From Gerris lacustris (taxonomy: Eukaryota; Arthropoda; Insecta; Hemiptera; Gerridae): a stretch of 64,000 nucleotides of DNA. The notes beneath the pieces were generated by a model. It was not told the origin of the DNA. It saw only the letters and a program-made list of their open reading frames with translations, and did no database searches. Each line of letters begins with the position of its first letter. The first letter of the stretch is position 1. The translations under genes were made by a program, and so were the position numbers. Positions 1 to 10,439 of this stretch are shown in pieces. The stretch spans positions 32,580,705-32,644,704 of the forward strand of contig OX578276.1 of NCBI GenBank assembly GCA_951217055.1. The letters are read 5' to 3'.

Positions 1-1
1 G

Positions 2-214
2 TTGACCTCCACTTCAATAAATGTGCCATCTATGCCTCAGACATCAGAGGAGGCACAAAATTCTGATATAGATGCGGATGTGGCAGAAATTAACCCAGTG
101 CCTGACAGAAGCCAAAGATTAAGCCACTTCCTCGACATCAGTCAAGAGACGTCAAGGAAAAATAAAAATGAAAACTCTAGAAAAGGTAAGGCTCGACAGA
201 GCAGAGTATCATAA
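2..214 (+). CDS. Unrecognised ORF fragment, acidic then basic tail
   Basis: A 70-codon open frame whose first half is rich in Ser, Thr, Glu and Asp and whose C-terminal 20 residues are strongly basic (ending KGKARQSRVS). I recognise no domain. It may be the tail of the second, DNA-binding ORF that Harbinger elements often carry, because a HARBI1-type transposase lies just downstream on the same strand. That is inference from position only. The frame may start outside the window. Confidence 0.25.
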   Translation: MTSTSINVPSMPQTSEEAQNSDIDADVAEINPVPDRSQRLSHFLDISQETSRKNKNENSRKGKARQSRVS

Positions 215-247
215 AACAATAAACAGGTCTAGTGTGTGCTAAGCGGA

Positions 248-349
248 CCTCACACGGTCAATATATTGACGCAATATTTGATTTCTGTCAATATATTGAC
301 CGTGTGAGGGGTTTATTGAAGAAATATTTGTCGTTGTCAATATATTGAC
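248..349. repeat. Three copies of a palindromic 14-mer, two forming a hairpin
   Basis: The self-complementary sequence GTCAATATATTGAC occurs at 257-270, 287-300 and 336-349. The first two copies sit in a longer inverted repeat: 248-270 (beginning CCTCACACGG) is the exact reverse complement of 287-309, giving 23-bp arms and a 16-bp loop. The rest of 215-670 is AT-rich and holds nothing else I can name. Confidence 0.8.
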
Positions 350-792
350 GGACCTTCAATAAAAATCAAACTTATTTGATTTTCAGTGGTAAAAAATCAA
401 TGTTTTTTGTTATTATTGAATTTCATTGTGTTTTTGCATACATTGCAGAGTTTTGCAAATATTCCATGTGTATTCCACACCCGTACCACTAACATTTCCT
501 TATAGAGTGTGCCAATTCACATACATGCGTTTCTAAAAAAGAACCAAAAATCTACCAGATCATAGTTTTTTTAAATGTAAAAAAGAAGCAGTTTTGTTAA
601 AGTCAATTTGAGTATTATTGCTAACTGTGTATATCAGTTGTGATATTTTAATTTATAGTAACTAGTTCATTTAGTTGTACATTTTAGAACACATAGTACC
701 TCAGTACGACAGGTCAACCTTCAAAGAACACTTCAGGCTAAATAAAGAAGTAGCTGAAGATATTTCCCGGCAATACTTGTATACATATATAA

Positions 793-1112
793 ACCTCGTA
801 ACCCCTAAAACAAAATTTTTCATAACAAAGTTTATTTTTATATTATCTTTATATTTATTTTGATTTTAATTAACTTTACGAATCCCACAACTAGTTAAAG
901 ACTTACAATGCATGGGGGGTAACAAGGTTTTGAAACCTTGTCGTATACTAGGTTTTTTGTACACTTTAGTTAAATGATGAATACGAAGTATTACAATAAT
1001 TTATATAAAAAATAATTGCTTAAGGCTTACTAGCTTTTGCACATAGGTAGATATTAATAATATCTATAAAAAAATGCAATAAAAAAAAACTCGATTTTGA
1101 GGGTTACGAGGT
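793..1112. mobile_element. 320-bp MITE with 18-bp terminal inverted repeats
   Basis: The left end ACCTCGTAACCCCTAAAA (793-810) matches the reverse complement of 1095-1112 at 16 of 18 positions. There is no coding capacity. It lies between the possible first Harbinger exon and the main exon. I could not define a target-site duplication, so the superfamily is open. Confidence 0.7.
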
Positions 1113-1304
1113 ATTGCAGGTACTCAGTCGATATGCAGAGTGAACATTACTAACTCCAATCAGGGCATTATGGCAAATTGGCAGGATATCACCAGGTTTG
1201 TAAACGTGTTTCCTACTAAAATTGGGTTTGATTTTAGAACCTGGACCCCTTCTGATAAGCGTCACACCACAATTGATGTTCCTTTGTTGCAAAGTTATTT
1301 ATAA
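1113..1304 (+). other. Unexplained 63-codon open frame
   Basis: Directly after the MITE an open frame of 63 codons runs to a stop at 1302. It has no start codon at its head, so it would be a fragment or exon. It contains the stretch FVNVFPTKIGFDFRTWTPSD. It does not fit the Harbinger protein and I recognise no family. The opposite strand is also open over much of it. Confidence 0.25.
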
Positions 1305-1842
1305 AGGCATATGTCCAGCGTCAAGATGTGATAAATATCCTTTAGTCTAATAATAGATATCGGTCAGGGACACCATGTTCTTTCGTTTTACCCAAACTTG
1401 CAAAGACAAGTGAAGATGGGTTCAGCCCATAAATAATACTTATTTTATATGCACGTACAATAATTTTTAAAAAAATGTAATTTTGATAATTTGTCTTCCT
1501 TTTTAGATTCTCATATTCCTGTGGTTCTATAGCCATCAGACTGCCAGCTTCAGAGATGTCGCGGACAGATTTGACATAAGATTAAGCAGTCTTTTTAGAG
1601 TTGTGAGAAGAGTGACAATCTTAGTGAGCAACCTCTCTCCTCAAGTAATAAGATGGCCAGCAGATGAAGAGAAAAGGGCAAACGAGATGAGCTTCAGGAG
1701 GAATGGGTTTCCAGGAGTGATTGGTGCCATAGATGGCACTCACATCAAAATAGACAAGCCGTCAACTGATCACGAGTCCTACATAAATAGGAAAGGATAT
1801 TATTCAATACAGGTAAGGTATCAACACGTTTACGTATATGTA

Positions 1843-2111
1843 TAGGGTGGCCATAACAATATTAGTAAAAATTGGGACATTGAAAAGGGTTGTATAGATA
1901 TTGTAACCTCCAGATGAAAGAAGGGTGTGAGCTCTCCCCCAGGAAACTTGGGGAAATTTAAAGGCAAAATATGCATTTTTTAGTTAAATTTTTCTCTTTT
2001 GACATAAATTTTCATTTCACCCTGACCTTCTGGATATGCTCACCCTAGACACCTTGAAAAGCTTTAATTGACGGGATTGTCCCGTTCAAAATGGGTTGTA
2101 TGGCCACCCTA
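1843..2111. mobile_element. 269-bp MITE, TA duplication (Tc1/mariner type)
   Basis: The ends are TAGGGTGGCCATAACAA on the left and TTGTATGGCCACCCTA on the right, near-perfect inverted repeats, flanked by TA on both sides (1841-1842 and 2112-2113). It is non-coding and lies in the Harbinger intron. Confidence 0.75.
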
Positions 2112-2113
2112 TA

Positions 2114-2889
2114 CAGGGTGTCCCAAAAAGCTTAGCACGCTATTCAGAACAGGGTTCTACATGTGAAAATAAATCGAAAATGCTCAGTAAATTGCTTTCG
2201 ATTTCGGCTTAGTTTAGCCGTAATCCGCCATTTTGTATTTCTTTTGAAAAAAAATATATATTTCAAAAACCCTTCAAGATATTTTTATGAAACTTTACAG
2301 ATGTCTTACTAACTCCCATATCTAAAATTTCCAAAACTATTAGTATTCAAATTTTGTCAAATTTCAAAATGGCGGCCGTTTAAAATTTTAAAAGTCAAAT
2401 TCCATGAAAAATTGTTGGCATGAAGAAATTTTACATCAAACAAAAGTTGTAGAACTTACAAACAAAATAGTGCCTCGTCCCATCGCTCCTTGCAAACAAT
2501 CCTTGCAAATTTCAATACTTGCAAGAGAATTGCCCAGACTTCAGGCAACATTGTAGTTATCACATCTTCAATGTTTGTTATAACACTGAGGGACTCCTCC
2601 CACTTACCTACAAAGAACCCCCCCCCCCCTTCACCATATGGTAATTTATTCTATCAAAACTATAATACCAGACAACAATTACTACCCGGACAACAACTTT
2701 TTTTAAGACCCTATTTCAAACCGTCATTGCATGGCTTTCACCCAATAGTTTTCAAAGTTATAGATATGAAATTTAAGGTAGAAGAATGTAGTTGTCAGAC
2801 CCCGCAAACCCCATATCTCTATCTACTACAGATGCTGAGCTATAAGTGTTCAAAGAAGTGCGTGATGTGTGTTTTTTTTGCCCACCCTG
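2114..2889. mobile_element. 776-bp non-autonomous element, TA duplication
   Basis: It starts CAGGGTGTCCCAAAAAG and ends GCCCACCCTG, with TA at 2112-2113 and 2890-2891, so it shares a TA with the neighbouring MITE. A related segment in the opposite orientation occurs at about 34881-35060. The 137-codon open frame inside it (2490-2903) runs past the element end and looks incidental. Confidence 0.7.
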
Positions 2890-3175
2890 TATATGTAATA
2901 TAATAAGCAGAAATGTCATTAACAAATCAGTGCACTTAATTATTAATTAGTGCATAACTAATGCACTTGTGTTTTTCGTTATTTTTCAGCTGCAAGTTGT
3001 TTGTGACCAAAACTTGAGGTTCATAGATGTTTTTGTGGGCTACCCAGGATCTGTTCACGACAGCAGAGTGTTCAGAAATTCTCCTCTATGCGGAGAGTTG
3101 CAAAAGAGATGCGCTGACTACTTCTTGTTGGGGGACTCTTCAAAACAATTTGTTAACCCCATTCAGGGACAGGGG

Positions 3176-3823
3176 CAGTGCCGGATTTCCCACTAGGCAC
3201 TATAGGCACGTGCCTAGGGGCGGCAGCACTAGGGGGCGGCAGCGGTCGCGGAGTTTATTGCTAAGATGGCTGTTGACGACCAAATAGACGAGTTTTCAGC
3301 AAAAAAATGCAAGAAGAAAACCAATTTAAAGTAAATTTAAACATGTTGGCAAAGTGTGCATTGTGTTAATTTGTTTATTTTTAGTCAGAAATGAATATTT
3401 TTATTAGTATATATAATAATTATCCATGATATTATTATCTCTTTTCTGTGACAATCTTTTGTTCTGCTATCAGAAAACAATTTACAAAGCCAAGTAGCTA
3501 TGTAACCAGAAATCCACCAGTTTTTTTTAAAAAGATTTGACTAGGGCTGTGTACAATGTACCTACCATAAAATTAAAAAACTGTAACCGAGTTGTTTGTA
3601 TTTTCATTAACCTATAGTACACATCATATTGTATAGGCTAAATATTATAATATTATTAGGAAAACTATATTAATATTATTAGGAGGGTTCCTGGTTGACC
3701 AAATTACCAATATGGTACGGTACGCAAAACATTAGTCCTGTCTAAATTAATAGTAAGTAGGTAATTTTTTAAGGGGGGGGGGGGGTAGTGCCTAGGGGCG
3801 GAAAATTGTTAAATCCGGCCCTG
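3176..3823. mobile_element. 648-bp hAT MITE inserted in the Harbinger ORF
   Basis: The ends are CAGTGCCGGATTT and AAATCCGGCCCTG, imperfect inverted repeats. They are bracketed by the identical 8-mer GACAGGGG at 3168-3175 and 3824-3831, the duplication length of hAT elements. The insertion falls just after the Harbinger residues around LLGDSSKQFVNPIQ and breaks the frame. A diverged relative (left end only) is at 18449. A G-run lies at about 3774-3785. Confidence 0.9.
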
Positions 3824-4257
3824 GACAGGGGTCAACTGTCAAGAAGTAGATAAACTACAATATTAAACTGTCCAAAAACAGAGGTGTTGTAGAGCACAGT
3901 TTTGGATTATTAAAGCAAAAGTTCCGCCAACTATACCACTTGAAGCTTAGAAGTGTGCCCCACATGGTACACGTGTGTGTTCTTCACAATATATAGGACT
4001 TGACGACAGCTTTGAACGTCTAGAAGAACCTCAATCTGAAGACCCTATACAAGGGGCTTTTATGTTGATGAAATCAACAACGAAGACGATGTCAATGCAA
4101 CGGCCATTAGAAATAATGCTGTTAATACACTAACTCTATAATAGATTCTAAGGATAGATGTTATTGGATAGACATTATTAATTTATTTTTTTATTAATTG
4201 AGACTTCGTATGTATATATATAATATTTTTATTAATTTCTATGTATACAATAAAACA

Positions 4258-5006
4258 TTTGCTTCCGAGCTTACCGAAGGTATTGGAAGCTATGTAATCG
4301 TTCTGAAGAACTAAACATTTTTAGGTCTCCGATTTCGAAAATTCCAAGACAGAAATCCGTTCCAGACATCAGGGATTATTTTTGGTTCCGTCTCTGTCTG
4401 TCGTTCAATTTTTGTGAACCAACGTATCTTCAAAACTACACGTCCAATTTTTATGAAATTTGGGTGGCAGGTCATGAGTAGAGCCCATTATTGGTCCAAT
4501 ATAAGTTTTAACCTTCTGCGCTCATTTGTTTCACTTCCACGTGCGCACAAACATACATTAATTTACACCTATAGCTTCAAAAGTACTTATCTGATTTGTA
4601 TGAAACTTTTATAGTTTATCGAAAGTAGCACGCAGATAGCTCCAGATTACTTTGAACCGTCTGCGCTCTTTAACTTTTGCTTAATGTATACTTTAATTCA
4701 AGTATAAAATCAAAACAATTTTGACAGATTAAACAAACGGAGGAAACAATTAAACAAATTAAACAATAATGGCTTCAAGCTTTATCAAAATCGGTCGACA
4801 TAAATGTTGACCGAGTAAACTCAAGTTATCGTCGCACGTTTTAAGATTCGCGTACACAGACCGACAGACAGACACGGAATCAAAAATTTTCCCAGATGTC
4901 TGAAAAGGATTTCTGCCTTAGAATTTTTAAAATCGGTGGCATAAAACTTTTTCGTTTCAAAAGTGAACACAATGCTTCCGTTACCTTCGGTAAGCTCGGA
5001 AGCAAA
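4258..5006. mobile_element. 0.75-kb element with long terminal inverted repeats
   Basis: The outer 24 bases, beginning TTGCTTCCGAGCTTACCGAA, are repeated perfectly in inverse at 4982-5005. Similarity continues inward: a TTTTGGTTCCGTCTCTGTCTG-like block at about 4380 is matched in inverse by CGACAGACAGACACGGAATC at about 4860. No protein is recognisable inside. I could not define a target duplication. Confidence 0.7.
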
Positions 5007-5278
5007 AAGGGGGAAATTAGATAAATTTGACAATAATAGGTTGAAAAAGTATACGAAATAGGACGCGAGGAAGCTATGTGCCACACTAATTGTACGACTA
5101 TTTTATCAATACCTCAGAAAAGAAAATATCGGAAAATACTTCTACTTTTTTTAAATAGTCGAAATCGATTAAAAGTGAAAAATTGAGCACAGTAGCTCGA
5201 AATTTAGGGTTAAACTTCAAATTATTAATTCAATTTTTAAGTTTTTGGTAGTTTTCATACTACGGAAAGTTAAATTTT

Positions 5279-5420
5279 AATTTAAATCAAATTATAATTA
5301 TTATTAACTACGGGAAACAGACAGTGAAAAATACACTCCTGTGCCGGGATCCCGGCACAGGAGTGTATTTTTCACTGTCTGTTTCCCGTAGTTAATAATA
5401 ATTATAATTTGATTTAAATT
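5279..5420. repeat. Perfect 142-bp palindrome built from a SINE tail
   Basis: Bases 5279-5349 are the exact reverse complement of 5350-5420, with no spacer and GGGATCCC at the centre. The right arm (TCCCGGCAC, then TATTTTTC, then AATAATAATTATAATTTG) matches the 3' part of the tRNA-like SINE seen at 8050-8130 and 38480-38552. The palindrome is therefore two copies of that SINE tail head to head. Confidence 0.9.
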
Positions 5421-6838
5421 CAAATTATTATTTCATCGAAATTAGCCCAGTAGTTTAGACACCACACGCCTGCCCAGACGACAGAAAAATTTTTGAACTT
5501 AAGGGACTTAAAATGTGTAAATCCATCAAAATCGAAATGTCACATTCTCCCAATACTTCCTCTCACATATGCTATGTACATGAAAGTAAAAAAGGAATGG
5601 TTCTAGAATTCTTTAACATGGTTTCAGAATTTTTACCATCTTCTAAGACTTGTGCGTATTATTTGCTTAAACTTTGCATCATTGCTAAGTATCAATGACT
5701 TGCGTATCATTGGCTTAAACATGTTTTTATGCTATTTTTTCCATTTTACCCCCCTCTTGTATAAAAATATGACAAACGTATACATAATAACAATTACTGT
5801 ACTCTTAAAGAGCTTTCCAACGACATGCATCTTGAAGGGTATATGCTATTTTAACTTTTGTACCACGTACCTCTGTGTACCAAATTTTCTTTTTCACCCA
5901 TCCAAATTCTAAAACAAAATTTTCGTATATTATCATAAGCCAATAATACGCAGATTTCTTTGAAAATTCCCTCATTAAATCATGGTGCATGACTGGTCTT
6001 TTATAAAAAATTACCGATATTCCCAATATTTCAACTCCTATTTGCGTGAAAACCATGCGTCGTACAAAAACATGTTATAGACATAAATTGAAGGTTATTT
6101 TCTCTTATTTATTTTAATACTGGACCACTTTTTGCGTAAATAGATTGCTTTGCAAGTTATAAGCTGAAAACCACTAAATAATATTATTTTTAATAGTTTT
6201 TTTTTTTTGATGATTTCTCATATTTACGGGGGGAAATTTTGTTGGACAACTTCAGATTCGTGTTCACTAAAAACAATTACACCAGAACTTTCCACTTCAA
6301 ACTACTACTATAGAATAGATCGACACAAAATCTTTTAAATGGGTCAATAATATACATTACTTGAGCATTTATGTACTCACCAGTTGATTGAGACACTGAC
6401 CAAGAAATAAAACTAAGAAGAGAAAATATTATACATATTAACTTCATGGCTCTAACAACACTACTGTCCTTTATCTAATGTTCCGAGATATCTGGACCCT
6501 CTATTATCTCTTTTGGTACATCCTGCTTAGAGAAAAAGCCCGCTAGAAAAAAATCAACACATTATTATCTTTTAAATACTTTACTGTATTAAAAAATAAA
6601 TACAGTAGGATCTAATACAGAAGATAGTGGCAGAATTTTATATTATTATTAATTTTAAAACATACGAGTATTTTTTAAAAAAAACAACAATTAATTACAT
6701 TTCTTATTTTTATTTTTGGTAATAAAGGAAGAAAGCTCTTTTCCCGTGTTTCACTATGGAGTGTGTTATTTTAAATTTATTTATATGTATATAATTCATC
6801 CTCAAGAAATATAACTTTTTTTTTTCTTATTCCGACTG
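5421..6838. other. No recognisable feature
   Basis: About 1.4 kb of AT-rich sequence with homopolymer runs (for example T at about 6197-6208). Only short open frames on both strands occur, none with a motif I know. Confidence 0.5.
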
Positions 6839-7034
6839 CATATAATCATGGTACTTCGTTAACCGCTAAAGCCTTGATCGACAGTGGGGTGCAGGACTGC
6901 TTCATGACAGAAAGTTTGATTCAACAACTTATCGGTAACAGAGGAGGTATCAGAGGTTTCCCAGGAAACAGTAAAACAAGAAAGCCTACCTGGCCCATCG
7001 AATCCAGAGAAGCTGATGTCCAACCAAGAGAGTA
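6839..7034 (+). pseudogene. BEL/Pao-type retropepsin fragment
   Basis: The open frame contains AKALIDSGVQDCFMTESLI, matching the active-site region of BEL/Pao aspartic proteases (usual form A-L-I/L-D-S-G-S-Q-x-S-F-I-T). Here D-S-G is present but the usual Ser-Gln that follows is Val-Gln. The frame stops about 45 residues later. It is an isolated scrap with no reverse transcriptase nearby. Confidence 0.6.
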
Positions 7035-7723
7035 GCATTCATCAGACGATGTAAGTTCAAATTTTTCATTATTATCTTAATCGAAATGTTGTGTCAATGA
7101 GTCTGAGGTTCTAATAGTAATGCTATTCATAGATGTAATTATTTATGACCAGAATCCTTTTTGGTTGTAATACATAAGTAGATATAATAAGTACTATTGA
7201 TCATTTTAAATTGTTTCAGATTTTAAACAGAGTGTTAAACTCTTATGAGGGAACACTAATTTGTTGTCTGTACGACAATACGAACTGACTTGACGGGTTT
7301 GCCTGCCACCTGCTAGTGGACGAGTTAATAAGAACGGAGGATAAGCAAAAGATTACCCCTCACTCGGGATAGACTGGAGCGGCTTTCGGAGGCGATTGCC
7401 GATACTTTTCCAAACGAGGATAAGGTAAGAAATGTGTAGCCTACACAATTTTTTAATTAATTTGTTTAATAAGGTAATAGTAGTGAGGAAGATGCATATA
7501 GATTACTTAATCAATTTGCAGATTACATGCAACTTTATAAGTATTATTATTATTTTTTTTTTTTATGTTGGTTTGCATTTAATTTGTCAGTTTAAAGTTG
7601 TAACTATAAGAGCAATGAAATTTATTGCACGAGTGGTATTGAGTTTCTTACAGTCAAAATAGCTTCTTTTCCGCAGACCATTCGTATTTACTCTTTGTTG
7701 TACATAGTTTTACTCGATAACTC

Positions 7724-7888
7724 CCTAATTGAGTACTTTATAATTACAGGTACTAATTGAGTACTTTATAATTTCAGGTACTAATTGAGTACTTTATAAT
7801 TACAGGTACTAATTGAGTACTTTATAATTACAGGTACTAATTGAGTACTTTATAATTACAGGTACTAATTGAGTACTTTATAATTACA
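7724..7888. repeat. Minisatellite, 28-bp unit, about six copies
   Basis: The unit begins GGTACTAATTGAGTACTTTA and ends TAATTACA. Full copies start at 7749, 7777, 7805, 7833 and 7861, preceded by a partial copy at 7724. Only one base differs among them. The related element at about 38280 has a single unit, so the array is a local expansion within that family. Confidence 0.95.
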
Positions 7889-7985
7889 AGCGTATTTCTC
7901 AATCTAGTTCTATTGTCGTTTGTTGACTTTTAAGACTTGTAGAAACATTTGATAGCTTAATTTGGGATTAGGTATCGTCAGAGGA

Positions 7986-8145
7986 AAGTACTCTTCAGTG
8001 TAGCTTAATTGGTTAGAGCTCCCGCACACTAGATATGAGGGGGAGGTCCGTGGTTCGAGTCCCGGCGCTGAAGTCTATTTTTCTCTGCCTTTCTCCCTTT
8101 ATAAATAGTAATTATAATTTGATTTAAATTAAAATTTAAACGTTC
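7986..8145 (+). mobile_element. tRNA-derived SINE (copy A)
   Basis: A tRNA-like head starts at about 7996: TAGCTTAATTGGTTAGAGC resembles a pol III A box and GGTTCGAGTCC is a good B box. The ends TTCAGTG and CGCTGAA can pair as a 7-bp acceptor stem, but the anticodon arm is not a normal cloverleaf, so this is not a working tRNA. The tail (TCTATTTTTCTCTG then TAATTATAATTTGATTTAAA) is shared with 5350-5420 and 38490-38552. Sequence upstream (TCTAGTTCTATTGTCG at about 7901) is also shared with 38326. Confidence 0.75.
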
Positions 8146-8659
8146 TACCAATAACTTGTAAAAATCGATAACTCCCTTACAATAAGTCCTGCGGTTGTGT
8201 ATAGTTGTTTGTCGTCGAAGTATAATAAATTGTGTTATTTTGTTGCAGTGCCTTTAATATCTACCTCTGTTGACAGCTGGAAACAGGCAAACGGAGGCAA
8301 AAGGCAAGCTCCATGATAGAAACAAAAATTATCGCAAGATCTTAAGGAAGGCAGGGCTCATTGAGCCACTGAGAAAGAGGCGCTGCTTAAATAATTCCAC
8401 GGAGGAGTCTGGGTCATCCAGTGTCTTCTCAACTGGAGCAGACTCACCTAGGGGAAAGGTGAGGTTCCCGAAAAGGAGTCTAACCTAAGAGGAAGAGGAA
8501 AGCCTTCGGTGGCTCAAATATAGCAAAGAGCCGTGGAGGAGAAGTGGGCCAAGACGGTTGTGGCCAGGAAACTAGCCACGGAAGACTGCACGACCCTCTC
8601 CTCGATTTTCAAGTCGTTTCCTGTCCTCACGCTCCCACTAGGTTAATTTGGTGAGTTTT

Positions 8660-9020
8660 AATTTTAATCATGATATTAATTGCTTTAATTTAATTATAGG
8701 GGTGTATCACTCATGAAAAACAAAACTTTACTTTAAACTTGAAATGCGTTAAGACCTGTTTATAAATAAACATTGCAATAAATGAGTAGTGTTTGTTTTC
8801 ATCAGCGATACAATACTACATATCCTAACTGACTGAGTAAACTTGACATGTTTAATCAGCTGTTCACAAATGAACAGTATTAACGCATTCAATGAAGATG
8901 TATTTTTACAATCTGGAGTGACAGTATAATATGATAACCACAATCACACTATGTAAAAACATATTATATATCTCCACACCACTCAAGCAAACTTATGAAT
9001 TTTAATGCTGATACTAATGG
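8660..9020. other. No recognisable feature
   Basis: AT-rich sequence between the SKEPW-type exon and the minus-strand LINE. I see no motif or repeat structure. Confidence 0.5.
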
Positions 9021-10115
9021 TTATTTGCATGTATTGTTGCAGATCAACATTGATTTCAAATTCATACATCCTGGTAAGAAGTATAAACTTATCAGTAGGT
9101 AACCTGAGTTTTCTAAGAAAATTATATTACTGTCAAAGAAGAAAGTAAAAGATGCAAGGTAATCAGCAATTGTAAAGCCTGGAATTTTAGACGAGCCAAA
9201 GTATTGTCCTCTAAGAGAAGCGTAAGCCTGACATTCTGTTAGAAAATGAAAGTTTTCCATAAGAATATTTTTCTAGCCATGGCATAGATTTTAGAGCTAA
9301 CAACTCTCCTCTTATCTTAAATAAAAGTTTGAGTTCAGAAAAATGTAGCTTCGTTTCAGAATTAGGACTGAAAAATGTAGCGAACTCTTCAGTTTGCTCT
9401 ACAAGTGTTCTAAATAACAGGAACCGATTAGATTCCTTAGCTCGACTCATAGATGTTTCTCGCATACTTATTTTCATTTTGTAGATAAGTGAACTCAATT
9501 CTGACCTCCACAATGCTTTAAGTCCCGGCCACACAGGAAGCGGACTGTCCGCCGCGGACAGCTACCTTCTGTTTGAGAGTCCGCCGCGGACCAAAAACTT
9601 GTCCGCTTCCTGTGTGACCGGGCCTTTATTGTCCGAAGATAGCTTAACTGGGGAGTTATATTTCTGACATAGTTCGTTCCAAGATCTAAACCAGAGCATA
9701 TTTTTTCCCTAATCTCTTCTGTTATTATTCTGGGATACCGATGAGGAGGAAGGTCTAAGATGAAAAGGCAGTAATTAGTGTGAAGCTTGAAAGTGTGTAA
9801 AAAAAAAATAGGGTCTATAGATGACTCAATATGCAAAATGGAAGTGATTGTGGAAGTGAAAAAGGTTTTTTGTGAAAAAACGCTGAAATGTTTCCACAGT
9901 TTCGAAACAACTGCTTCCCCATATTTGGGCAGCATAACAAATTATATCTCTGGAAACTGCATTAAATAGTTTAAATTTTGTACGAAAAGGTACCGCCTGG
10001 TTTGAAATAAAAGTCGTCCAAATTGAATTTAGACCTTGTTTTGCGATTGCGAATTGCTCCTTTAGGTGGTGATGAAACGATAGTTTAGCGGTTAAAACGA
10101 CTCCTTTTTGCCTTC
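9021..10115 (-). pseudogene. Non-LTR retrotransposon (LINE) reverse transcriptase, C-terminal part
   Basis: Read on the minus strand from 10115, the product starts with GVVLTAKLSFHHHLKEQFAI and continues with KLFNAVSRDIICYAAQIWGS, the post-catalytic thumb region of Jockey/CR1-type reverse transcriptases. Further on come LLFKIRGELLALKSMPW and FHFLTECQAYASLR, the Cys/His-containing C-terminal motif (C-x-L-C...H-F-x-x-x-C). Frames change at least three times and a small MITE interrupts the gene at 9532. The catalytic fingers and palm are missing, as expected of a 5'-truncated LINE. Confidence 0.75.
9532..9624. mobile_element. 93-bp palindromic MITE inside the LINE
   Basis: The left end GTCCCGGCCACACAGGAAGC matches the inverse of 9601-9624 at 22 of 24 positions including the next four bases. 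Two GTCCGCCGCGGAC palindromes lie within. It is much more GC-rich than its surroundings. A TTTA on each side might be a target duplication, offset by one base. Confidence 0.75.
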
Positions 10116-10350
10116 TCTACTTCTTGGCCCACGGCATCCATCGTGTTGCTGAGCAACTCAGAAACATATTGCCTGAGGATAATAAACTTAATTCGTAAAA
10201 AAGAAGATTTTTGTCAAGGTTCCAAGTCGATTAAAGGCTTTAAAAACTGCACATCCTGATTGCCCACTGCCATCTGAGCCAGTCCTTACGAGATGGGGCA
10301 CCTGGATTTCCGGTGCCAACTATTATGGAGACAACTATGAAAAACATAGA
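10112..10350 (+). pseudogene. hAT-like transposase fragment (RWGTW type), part 1
   Basis: The translation contains FLAHGIHRVAEQLRNILPED and, after a frameshift, PVLTRWGTWISGANYYGDNY. I know this pair of motifs from a hAT-like family in insects in which the His-x-x-x-Arg helix precedes T-R-W-G-T-W. A matching downstream part (IKAHFGDLPSIIEKL) appears at 12965. The 2.6 kb between the two parts holds other elements. Confidence 0.5.
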
Positions 10351-10439
10351 GGTAGAAAGAAAAATAACCGAATAAAAGAAATGGTTAAACAGTAGCGGCT
10401 AATTCATTAAATCAAATATAACACCCATATCGGTTTTCA

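Larger units (their letters stand above)
690..4000 (+). pseudogene. Harbinger (HARBI1-type) transposase, split by introns and insertions
   Basis: This is the DDE nuclease of a PIF/Harbinger element. A possible first exon (about 690-770) reads FKEHFRLNKEVAEDISRQY, a helix-rich N-terminus. The main exon starts after an acceptor near 1505 and contains SFRDVADRF and GAIDGTHIKI (first catalytic Asp). It ends at a donor near 1812. The next exon starts about 2989 with LQVVCDQNLRFIDV and GSVHDSRVF (second Asp). The C-terminus at 3865-3990 carries VVEHSFGLLKQKFRQLYHLKL-type sequence (catalytic Glu), then stops. All three DDE residues are visible, but a MITE interrupts the reading frame at 3176 and the last part has stops, so it is inactive as it stands. 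The intron at 1813-2988 is filled by two more MITEs. Confidence 0.85.
7350..8643 (+). pseudogene. Exons of an insect repeat protein with an SKEPW/FPVL motif
   Basis: A first piece reads LERLSEAIADTFPNEDK and ends at a donor (GATAAG|GTAAG, about 7422). The second piece (about 8275-8643) has GKLHDRNKNYRKILRKAGLI, then WLKYSKEPW and, in another frame, FKSFPVLTLPLG. I know this order from an uncharacterised protein family repeated in insect genomes, probably of mobile origin. The intron has been filled by the minisatellite and SINE. Frameshifts near 8490 and 8530 make it non-functional. Confidence 0.5.

Noticed and set aside
2490..2903. 137-codon ORF
   Set aside because: It lies in a non-coding TA-flanked element, contains a Pro run from a C tract, and extends past the element boundary.
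4821..5086. Two overlapping minus-strand ORFs
   Set aside because: They cover the inverted repeat of the 4258-5006 element and show no motif.
7724..7888. CRISPR array
   Set aside because: The units are contiguous with no spacers, in a eukaryotic context; it is a minisatellite.
7996..8072. tRNA gene
   Set aside because: A and B boxes and an acceptor-like stem are present, but the anticodon and T arms do not fold normally, and the same head is attached to a repeated tail.
9787..9969. Plus-strand ORF of 60 codons
   Set aside because: Antisense of the minus-strand LINE, which gives clear motifs.
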